NCBI GenBank assembly: GCA_003615045.1
Contig: ML014290.1
Location: 1 to 37,231, forward strand
Length of the DNA: 37,231 bases
Source of the DNA: Caulochytrium protostelioides
Lineage: Eukaryota > Chytridiomycota > Caulochytriomycetes > Caulochytriales > Caulochytriaceae
Direction: 5' to 3'
In this document: positions 30,725 through 37,231 of the stretch, piece after piece
Position numbering within the stretch: position 1 is the first letter of the stretch
Layout: each line of letters opens with the position of its first letter
The notes under the pieces: generated by a model
What the model was told of the DNA's origin: nothing
The model's database searches: none
Seen by the model: only the letters and a program-made list of their open reading frames with translations
Made by a program: the position numbers and the translations under genes

Positions 30725-33700
30725 CTAGGCGCGGCGCGGCGCTTTCGACGCCCCGACGAGGTCCTCGGCCGAGAACGACTGGCTCAAGGGACTGCGCGCG
30801 CGCTTCATGCGGTGCGGCCGGTCGTCCTCGGCGTCGCGGGCCGCGTCGGCCCCCCCGCTGCGCCCGCGCAGCCGCCGCTGCGCCGCCGCCGCCATCGCCG
30901 CCTCCAGGTCCGCCCAGTCGTCGTCGTCCGCCGCCTCCGAGTCGGCCGCCTCCGGGTCCTCCGTCTCCGACGCGGGCGGCAGCGGCGGCGTCGCTGCGGA
31001 CGCCTCCCCAGCATCGGCATCGGCATCGGCATCGGCATCGGCATCGGCATCGGCATCGGCATCGGCATTGGTCGGGACGGCGTGGCCATCGCGACCCTGC
31101 GCATCCGCCGCGACGGCGCCGACGATGTCACCCGCATCGTCGTGGGCGACGTCGCCGCCGTCTTCCCCCGCGTCACCGTCCACTTCGTCACCGTCGTGGC
31201 CGTCGTCGCCGGCGCTGTTGTCGCTGTTGTCGCTGTTGTCGTCGTCGTCGTCGTCGTCAAGACCGTCCAGGTCTGCCATTGCCGCCGCCCAGTCGTCTTC
31301 ACCCATGCGCATCGCGACGTCGAGCGCGTCGTCGTTCTCGGTCTCGAGCAGCGCGACTTCCGTCGCATCGAGATCGTCGTCCACGCTGCCGGCGTCGCCG
31401 TTCACACTCGCGCCCGCGTCGTCGTCGTCGTCATCGTCGCCGTCGCCGTCGCCGTCGCGCGTCGGCGCCGCGTCGCCGGCCGGGCTGGGGGCCGGCGCCG
31501 CCTGCACCGCCGGCAAGCGCGGACGCGCCGGCGGCGGCCCGACGTAGAACGGCGCCTCCGGCACGCGGCGCCATGCGCTGATGCACGCCGTGAGCCAGCC
31601 CGGATCCACGACGTGGACACGGCCGCTGCGCAGCGCGCGATGCACCTTGTCGGTGCCTGCCTGCTGCGCAATGAGGTGCGTGACGCCGTCGCCGTCGCCA
31701 TCGCCGTCGGCCGCGCCGGGGCGGGCGTCGCCCGGACGGCCCCCGGGGGCATCGAGCGCGGCGTCGAGGTCAGGCACGCAGCGCGCGCCAAAGGCCGTCG
31801 CCATGATGACCGTGTCGTGACGCGCGAACGGGACGCCGCGCGGCACCACCGCGCTGAAGCAGAACGTGCAGCCGCGGAAGACGCCGCGCTTCAGCGCCGG
31901 CAGGATCGTCTTCACGTCCGGTGGGACGAGGCGCAGCTGCCGCCGCGTGCTGTCGTCCAGCAGCGCGCCCGACAGCGGCGCGCGGTAGAACGCCTCGTGC
32001 ACGTTCTCCAGAATCTGGCCGACGACCTCGAGATCGCGGTCGTGGTCGACCAGCATGGGGCGGAGCGCGGCCACCGCCGCCCCCGCGTCGGCCGACGCCG
32101 CCTCCGCTGTGGCGGGCGACGGGGGGGAGCCCGCGGCGGTCGGGGCGGAGGCCGCCAGCGCCGCGCCGTCGGCCGTCGGATCCGTGGCGGCGGCGGCCAG
32201 CGGCAGGGCCGCCCCGGGCGGCGTCGCGCCGGCGGCCGCGGCGGCCGCGCGCGGCGAGTGCGGGCCGTGCGCCAGCGGCCGCAGCCGCATCTGCTCGGCC
32301 AGCGCGAGCTCCTGGACCTTTTCCAGCGCGACGAGCACGTCGTGGCGTCCCGCGTCGTCGTTGTCGCCGTCGGCGTCGGCGTCGACGGGCGGCACCGCCA
32401 GCGCGAGGGCGGGCACGGGCACGGGCACGGCGGGCGCCATGGCCGCCGTGGCGGGGTGGCGCCGCGGGGGCGCGGTCCCCGTCCCCGCCGTGTCGGCGAC
32501 GGCGTCGTCGCTGAAGACGGCGGGCGCGGCGGGGCCGCGGGCGGCGGGGTCCAGGGCGGCGGCGGCCACGACCGACGCGCCCGACGCATCGGTGGGGATC
32601 TCCTGACCGGTGGCCGTCGTGGCACGGCTGCTCCGGCCGCTTTCGTCGCCGCCGCCGTCGCCGTCACTTGGCGGTGACGGCGCTGCTGGCGATGGTGCGG
32701 CCGTCTCCACGAAGGACGCGGCGGGCCGTTCGGCACGCTTGCCGGCGGCGTAGACGGGCTCGTTGATATCGCCGATGCCTTGGAAGAAATCGTACGGTTT
32801 GATTTTGATGAGGTTGCGGGGCCACTCCCAGACATCGCCGCGGTCGTCGACCACGACGACCATGGACTGGTCGGAGGGGAAGAGGCGCTGGATACTTTTG
32901 AAGGCGAAGCTGCCGCTGTCGTCGCGGGACAGGATGCGGCCCTGGAAGTAGCGGCCGTCCGGGTCGAGCAGGCGCGCGACTGCGAGGGCATACTTGCGGG
33001 TGCCCATGGTGTAGATGTGGAGCTCGTAGCGCTGCGCCATGCGCTCGACGAACGCGCGGGTGCCCGGGCGGAGTTTGACGTAGTAGACGAAGCCGCCCGG
33101 GTCGAGCGTGAAGTGGAACACGTCCTGGAGAACCGGCGCGTCGGGCATGCGCTGCATCCACTCGCCGACGGTGGGATCGACGGTGGCGTGGATGACCGTC
33201 TGGTCGAGGTCCAGCACGAGCGAGAGCTTGCGGTGCTGCCGCAGACGGATGGCCGTGTCCATCTCGATGCGTTCGGCCTCGCTCTCGCTCACCGTCACGC
33301 CCGACGCGTCGTGGGTCATGCGGATGCGCGCGCGCTGCTGGTCGCTGCCCATGAAGTCGGGCACCGAGAGGTCGCGGCCGCACAGCGCACACAGCCCGTG
33401 CAGCTGCACCGCGTGGCCGCACGGCTCCGTGACGGTCAGCACCGGCACGGCGCGGTCGCGCACCGTCGCGCCCGCCGCCACGTCGATCGTGCTCACGGTG
33501 CCCGCGAACGGCGACCGCAGCTCCGTGCGTGCGCGCGTGCCGGCGGCGGCGGCGGCGGCGGCGGCGCCCCGCGGCGACCGCGCCTCGCCATCCTGGCCGG
33601 CGCTGATGCCGCCGTGGCGCTCGTCGGCCGGCGGCGGCCGGGCGGCGAGCGGCGCGCCCTCTCCCATGGCGGCGGCATCAGCGCCGTGGGGGGTGTGCTC

Positions 33701-33853
33701 CGTCCCGGTCCGTGTCCGGTCGACGGGCGGCGCATGCTCGTAGAGCGCGAGGACGTCGCCCTTCGCGACGGTCTGGCCGAGCGTGACGCGGATCGCGACG
33801 AGGCGCGCCGGCAGATGGGCGGCCGGCAGCGTCACGGGCTGCGTGGCCTCCAT
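30725..33853 (-). CDS. FCP1: FCP1, RNA polymerase II CTD phosphatase
   Basis: 1042 codons. The catalytic FCPH domain (about 205-350) has the DxDx(T/V) motif LVLDLDQTVIH with D215 and D217, then VYYVKLRPGTRAFV, YELHIYTMGTRKYA and a second acidic motif MVVVVDDRGDVW. A BRCT domain follows at about 645-770 (VFRGCTFCFSAVVP, VTHLIAQQAGTDKVHRA, HVVDPGWLTACI). Upstream is a biotinyl-lipoyl-like hairpin fold split by an insertion (about residues 15-40 and 112-143), plus CGH...CALCGRDL cysteines as in fungal FCP1. FCP1 dephosphorylates the polymerase II C-terminal domain to recycle the enzyme. Linkers are low-complexity, with an Asp-Ala repeat from a GCATCG array (31012-31067) and an acidic C-terminal half. 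The start at 33853 is close to a CACGTG at 33876. Confidence 0.93.
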   Translation of the reverse strand: MEATQPVTLPAAHLPARLVAIRVTLGQTVAKGDVLALYEHAPPVDRTRTGTEHTPHGADAAAMGEGAPLAARPPPADERHGGISAGQDGEARSPRGAAAAAAAAGTRARTELRSPFAGTVSTIDVAAGATVRDRAVPVLTVTEPCGHAVQLHGLCALCGRDLSVPDFMGSDQQRARIRMTHDASGVTVSESEAERIEMDTAIRLRQHRKLSLVLDLDQTVIHATVDPTVGEWMQRMPDAPVLQDVFHFTLDPGGFVYYVKLRPGTRAFVERMAQRYELHIYTMGTRKYALAVARLLDPDGRYFQGRILSRDDSGSFAFKSIQRLFPSDQSMVVVVDDRGDVWEWPRNLIKIKPYDFFQGIGDINEPVYAAGKRAERPAASFVETAAPSPAAPSPPSDGDGGGDESGRSSRATTATGQEIPTDASGASVVAAAALDPAARGPAAPAVFSDDAVADTAGTGTAPPRRHPATAAMAPAVPVPVPALALAVPPVDADADGDNDDAGRHDVLVALEKVQELALAEQMRLRPLAHGPHSPRAAAAAAGATPPGAALPLAAAATDPTADGAALAASAPTAAGSPPSPATAEAASADAGAAVAALRPMLVDHDRDLEVVGQILENVHEAFYRAPLSGALLDDSTRRQLRLVPPDVKTILPALKRGVFRGCTFCFSAVVPRGVPFARHDTVIMATAFGARCVPDLDAALDAPGGRPGDARPGAADGDGDGDGVTHLIAQQAGTDKVHRALRSGRVHVVDPGWLTACISAWRRVPEAPFYVGPPPARPRLPAVQAAPAPSPAGDAAPTRDGDGDGDDDDDDDAGASVNGDAGSVDDDLDATEVALLETENDDALDVAMRMGEDDWAAAMADLDGLDDDDDDDNSDNSDNSAGDDGHDGDEVDGDAGEDGGDVAHDDAGDIVGAVAADAQGRDGHAVPTNADADADADADADADADADAGEASAATPPLPPASETEDPEAADSEAADDDDWADLEAAMAAAAQRRLRGRSGGADAARDAEDDRPHRMKRARSPLSQSFSAEDLVGASKAPRRA
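31012..31067. repeat. Hexanucleotide array (GCATCG)n in FCP1
   Basis: About nine copies of a GCATCG-type hexamer; on the minus strand it encodes an Asp-Ala repeat in the acidic tail of FCP1. Confidence 0.8.
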
Positions 33854-33902
33854 GGCCGTCGCAGTCGGGGGGGGGCACGTGGCGGCGGTCAGCGGCGGCG
33901 GT

Positions 33903-33933
<31 letters not shown>

Positions 33934-34814
33934 CCGCGGCAGAGAGAAGGGCTCGGCAGGGACACGCGTCAGGGGCGCGGATCGAGCGCAGGGAGACGCG
34001 AAAGCAACCGTGCAACACAGAAAAGGCAGCCAGCGGCAGCACGCGGGGGCCGGAATGCCGTGGATCGGCAGCGGCAGCGGCAGCAGCGGCGGCGGCGGCG
34101 GCGGCGGCGGGTCGGCGGGCCTCCCGCGGCGCCACCGCCGATGGCCGCGTGGCCGCGCGCCGCCAGAGCAGCGGCCGATCAGCACGATGATCAGCAGCGC
34201 CGATGCGATTCGGACGCTGGCGATGGCGCGTAGCGCCTGGACGACCACCGCGCGGCGGCGGCGGCGGCGGCGGCGGCGGACGGGGCCCAGCGGAGCGCAC
34301 GCGTCCCGGTCGTCGCCGCCGTGCCACCGCGAGACATCGGCGGCACGCGCCGCGACAGAACGCGACTGCGCCACGGACGGCGGCGGCGCCACGCCGCGCG
34401 TCGGGCACGGCCGGGCGGGCGCGCGGCACCCCTGCGCCGGGGGATCGCGGCTTTGCGGCATCGCGCGGGGCGACCGCGGCGGCGCCGCTCGGAGGATCGT
34501 CGCGATCCGTCGTCGCGATCCGTCGTCATTCATTGCGGGCGGCACCGGCCTCGGCCACGTGCCACGTGCCACGTGGCGACCGCCGCCGTCGCCAGGACAG
34601 GGCGAGGCCCGGCCGGCCGGCGGGCCGGCGGTGCGGCCGGGTGGTCCGGGGTCGTGGGGCGGACGTGCGGAGGAGGGAAAAGCGTCCATGCGCCACCGTC
34701 CGCTGCTGGGCCACGTGCTGAGCGCTCGACGGTCCTCCGCCTCCCGACGCCGCTGGCCTGAGATCCCACCGCACGCGTCTCTGACGCATCCGCCAGCCCA
34801 GGCGACCTGCCCAA
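33854..34814. promoter_or_regulatory. Divergent FCP1/NPT1 promoter with five CACGTG sites
   Basis: CACGTG occurs at 33876-33881, 34556-34561, 34563-34568, 34570-34575 and 34712-34717. The middle three are spaced 7 bp apart as direct repeats. CACGTG is the core site of fungal bHLH regulators (Cbf1/Pho4 type). CGG/GGC trinucleotide runs occur at 33892-33935, 34090-34112 and 34250-34280. ORFs in this region are low-complexity and not called. Confidence 0.5.
34556..34575. promoter_or_regulatory. Triple E-box cluster (CACGTG)
   Basis: Three CACGTG hexamers at 34556, 34563 and 34570 with single-base spacers, about 240 bp before the NPT1 start. The sites are seen directly; binding by a bHLH factor is inferred. 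Confidence 0.5.
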
Positions 34815-36314
34815 ATGACGAGCCCGCAGCTCACCGCTGACGCGCGCCTCGCCGCGCTGGCGGCGCTCGCCGCGGAGCCGGCCTCCGTCACCGCCGCCGC
34901 CGCCGCCGCCGCCGGGACGCCCCGCGAGCCGGCGCCGCGCATCCGGTCGTTGCTGGACAACGATCTGTACAAGCTGACGATGCACCAGGCCGTGTGGAAG
35001 CGGTACCCCGACGCCACGGTACGGTATGCGTTCAAGAACCGGTCGCCCGCGCAGCGCTTCTCGGCGCGCGGCTTCGCGGTGCTGCAGGCGGCGGTCGCGG
35101 CGCTGCGCGACGTGCGGCTCACGGCGGCCGAGCACGCGTGGCTCAGCCGCCTCGCCGACACGACGCCGCTCGTGTCGCACGACTACGTCGCCGTGCTGGC
35201 CGCGTTCCGCTTCGATCCGGCCGCGCACATCGACCTCACGTGGGACGCGGCGTCGGGCCAGATCACGCTGTGGATTGCGGGGCGCTGGCGCGACACGATT
35301 CTGTACGAGATCCCGCTGCTCGCGCTGATTGCTGAGACGTACTTTGCCGTCGAGGCGACCGCGTGGACCCACGACGGCCAGGAGGCGCAGGCGTATGCGA
35401 AGGCCCAGCGGCTCCTCGGGATGGGCGCCGTCTTTACGGACTTTGGGACGCGCCGCCGCCGCGACTTCCGCACGCATGCGCTCGTGCTCCACGGCCTCTT
35501 CCGCGCCCAGCGTGACGCGGACGCCGGTGCGCGCGACATCGGCAGCAGCAGCAGCAGCAGCGGCCGATTCATGGGCACCAGCAATGTCTACTTGGCCATG
35601 GTCACGGACACGATCCCCATCGGCACGCTTGCGCATGAGTGGTTTATGGCGCATGCCGTGCTGCCGCCGGTCGCGGCTGCGAGCCCCGACGCCGCCGCCG
35701 ACGCCGCCGCCGACGGTGCGGACGCGCCCATGGATGCGCCGTCGACCGTTCGCCACGCGAACCGCAACGGGATCGCCGCCTGGCTCGACGTGTTCCCGCG
35801 CGGCCTCGGCGTGTTCCTCACGGACACGTACGGCTCGTCGCTCTTCTTCCGCGACATGGACGCCGCGCTGGCGCGCCAGATCGACGGGCTGCGCCACGAC
35901 TCGGGCGACCCGGGCGTCCTCTGGGAGGCGGCGGCCGCGGCCTTCCTGCGCTGCGGCGTGGACGATCTTGCGACGAAGCAGCTCGTCTTCTCGGACGGGC
36001 TGACCGTCGACCGCGTCGCCGCCATACTGCGCGACGTGCGCGACTGGGAGGCGCGTCACGCCCGCCGCGGCATGCGCGTCGCCTTCGGAATCGGCACTCA
36101 CCTCACCAATGACTTTGTCGACACGCACACCCAGGCGCCCTCGCCGCCGGTGAACATCGTGATCAAACTGCACGCGTGCAACGGCCGCCACGTCGTCAAG
36201 CTCTCCGACGACGTCGGCAAGCACCAGGGCGACGCCGGCACGGTCGCCGCGGTGCTCCACGACCTCCAGCAGGCCGCCGGTCCGCCGATGAAGCCAGGCC
36301 CTGACCACACATGA
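34815..36314 (+). CDS. NPT1: Nicotinate phosphoribosyltransferase
   Basis: 499 codons. Converts nicotinate and PRPP to nicotinate mononucleotide with ATP hydrolysis, the first step of the Preiss-Handler NAD salvage route. Family motifs in order: LLDNDLYKLTM (D48, N49, D50), VRYAFKNRS, VFTDFGTRRRRDF, FMGTSNVYLA, IGTLAHEWFMAH with the phosphorylatable H274, FLTDTYGS, GLRHDSGDP (R360-P366), LVFSDGL, FGIGTHLTND and IVIKLHACNGRHVVKLSDD. All catalytic and phosphate-binding motifs are present. Two low-complexity insertions occur: a polyserine run before GRFMGTSN (AGC repeats, 35543-35560) and an Ala/Asp-rich insert of about 30 residues after the His motif (35665-35745). The N-terminus adds about 35 Ala-rich residues. 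Divergent from FCP1. Confidence 0.95.
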   Translation: MTSPQLTADARLAALAALAAEPASVTAAAAAAAGTPREPAPRIRSLLDNDLYKLTMHQAVWKRYPDATVRYAFKNRSPAQRFSARGFAVLQAAVAALRDVRLTAAEHAWLSRLADTTPLVSHDYVAVLAAFRFDPAAHIDLTWDAASGQITLWIAGRWRDTILYEIPLLALIAETYFAVEATAWTHDGQEAQAYAKAQRLLGMGAVFTDFGTRRRRDFRTHALVLHGLFRAQRDADAGARDIGSSSSSSGRFMGTSNVYLAMVTDTIPIGTLAHEWFMAHAVLPPVAAASPDAAADAAADGADAPMDAPSTVRHANRNGIAAWLDVFPRGLGVFLTDTYGSSLFFRDMDAALARQIDGLRHDSGDPGVLWEAAAAAFLRCGVDDLATKQLVFSDGLTVDRVAAILRDVRDWEARHARRGMRVAFGIGTHLTNDFVDTHTQAPSPPVNIVIKLHACNGRHVVKLSDDVGKHQGDAGTVAAVLHDLQQAAGPPMKPGPDHT

Positions 36315-36499
36315 AGCTATATACGGAAAAGAAAACATCACTTGCCCGCCATGGCTCTATCTATGTAACATATATCGTTGTCATACGATCGCGTTACTCT
36401 ACTACATATCATGTAGGCCCATCCTGCGGCCTCACGCTGTGCCCCTTCCCCTTCGTGGTGCCCCCCAGGGGTCCCCCCACCGAGGCCGTACGCATCTTT
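36315..36499. other. 3' flank of NPT1
   Basis: AT-richer DNA with TATATA near 36317 and 36370; probably the 3' untranslated and terminator region of NPT1. No gene seen. Confidence 0.35.
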
Positions 36500-37080
36500 C
36501 AGTGGCGGATGAGCTGGTCGATCTTGGGCCGCAGCGGCGCTTGCCCGGGGAAGCACCTTCGTGCGAGAAATGCGGGGCGGGTTGATCCGCGTCGGCCCGG
36601 TTTAGGGAACGCTCATTCGGGACGTGCGAACGGCTCGCACCTGCGCCGGGTCCGAGGTTTCACCTTGGTCAGGAGGTCGTTTGTCTCGGCATGCACCTGG
36701 GTTGTCCGGAACTCGTCGACCAGAACGGTGCGGAAGCGCTGAGCGCATGCCTGGTACGCGCGAGCGCTTGGAACCGAGATCTCGCCCTTGCCGCCGGGGG
36801 GCAAAGTTGGAGGTCCCATAGGCAAACACCGCCAGCGACCATTCAACGGGTGGTTCAATTGGTGGTGCGCGGCAAGCGCTGTGCCCGCTTTGGAGCTCAC
36901 CTCTGACAGCCACGGCAGCGGCTATTTCAAATGGCACTGTCCCGTCTCTGACTGTTTTTGGACGACTTTCACGTCGGTTTTCACATAGTGCTGCTTTCGG
37001 GTCAGCTTCCAGCTGACGATCTGGCCTTTGGATCCCACCATGGCCATAAAGATGTTGCTGCGGCCCCGTCGCGCCCACGG
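36500..37080 (-). pseudogene. Decayed transposon gene, Fanzor/TnpB-like C-terminus
   Basis: On the minus strand, pieces of one broken protein can be followed. From about 37080 to the TAG at 36924-36922: RRGRSNIFMAMVGSKGQIVS and on to KLTRKQHYVKTDVKVVQK. Then, after a stop and a frameshift: WSLAVFAYGTSNFAP, continuing in another frame as GKGEISVPSARAYQACAQRF, then VLVDEFRTTQVHAETNDLL. The G(K/R)GE..VP, VDEFRTT and following spacing resemble the segment before the last RuvC motif in eukaryotic TnpB-like (Fanzor) proteins. Further downstream an Asn-Arg-containing stretch (about 36590-36560) may be the decayed NRDxNAA motif. At least two stops and one or two frameshifts are present, so it is not functional. 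Family assignment is from memory of motif patterns. Confidence 0.4.
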
Positions 37081-37103
37081 CCTCCAAGACGCCCACCGCA
37101 GTT

Positions 37104-37130
37104 CGCACTACGCAATACGCAATACGCAAT
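37104..37130. repeat. Short tandem repeat ACGCAAT
   Basis: Three to four copies of a 7-bp ACGCAAT-type unit near the right end (ACTACGCAATACGCAATACG). Simple repeat; no function assigned. Confidence 0.6.
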
Positions 37131-37231
37131 ACGCCTTTTATGGTGTTCTGGTTGCTCCTTAACCTTGTCTATCCACCTTCTCTCTACTCTCTCAATCTCA
37201 TCTCGTCAATAGGAATACGGGTCTTTGCCAA

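Noticed and set aside
30614-32677. 687-codon plus-strand ORF opposite FCP1
   Set aside because: Valine/arginine-rich shadow of the FCP1 coding strand; includes translated hexamer repeats and no domain.
32780-34840. 686-codon plus-strand ORF over the FCP1 N-terminus and promoter
   Set aside because: Antisense to the FCP1 catalytic domain, then low-complexity Gly/Arg; overlaps the NPT1 start.
1-37231. CRISPR arrays, bacterial operons or Shine-Dalgarno sites
   Set aside because: None seen; introns, gene families and spacer structure are eukaryotic.

Overview
The window looks like nuclear DNA of a GC-rich fungus, probably an early-diverging, chytrid-like lineage. The evidence is the gene content: an ETT1/Nro1-family protein, a Pil1-type eisosome BAR protein, and fungal-style SDS22, REX4, FCP1 and nicotinate phosphoribosyltransferase genes. 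Base composition is strongly GC-biased, most clearly at third codon positions, and most genes are uninterrupted. A Caulochytrium-like genome would fit, but that is a guess from memory and not something the sequence proves.

Layout from left to right. The left edge (1-895) holds only a possible terminal exon of an unidentified gene. An ETT1/Nro1-like gene (-) is divergent from a REX4-type DEDDh exonuclease gene (+). Next come a Pil1-BAR plus SH3 gene (+) and a convergent full-length ABCC transporter (-), separated by a near-perfect hairpin. Positions 12550-15658 hold no confident gene. Positions 15659-19177 hold two proteins of unknown function on the minus strand and weak small ORFs. An SDS22 gene (+) follows.

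Positions 21562-25457 are a lower-GC block. I read it as one minus-strand gene of seven exons, about 1007 codons. Two large ORFs and several small pieces join through GT-AG introns with matching phases. Its C-terminus looks like an XPF-family fold without the nuclease signature plus a helix-hairpin-helix end, which points to the meiotic SHOC1/ZIP2 branch. This is the most interesting object in the window.

To its right are a long low-complexity hypothetical gene (-), a divergent hypothetical gene (+), the RNA polymerase II CTD phosphatase FCP1 (-) and, divergent from it, a nicotinate phosphoribosyltransferase (+). The right edge carries a decayed transposon gene whose remains resemble the C-terminus of Fanzor/TnpB-like nucleases.

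The recognised genes are mostly housekeeping functions: RNA polymerase II phosphatase, PP1 regulation, ribosome/RNA processing, translation termination, NAD salvage, plasma-membrane domains and transport. They do not form an obvious pathway. Shared local features are inverted repeats between convergent gene pairs, clustered promoter motifs (five CACGTG sites between FCP1 and NPT1; a 22-bp GGGGCGTGG repeat before 29337), and hexanucleotide repeats inside reading frames.
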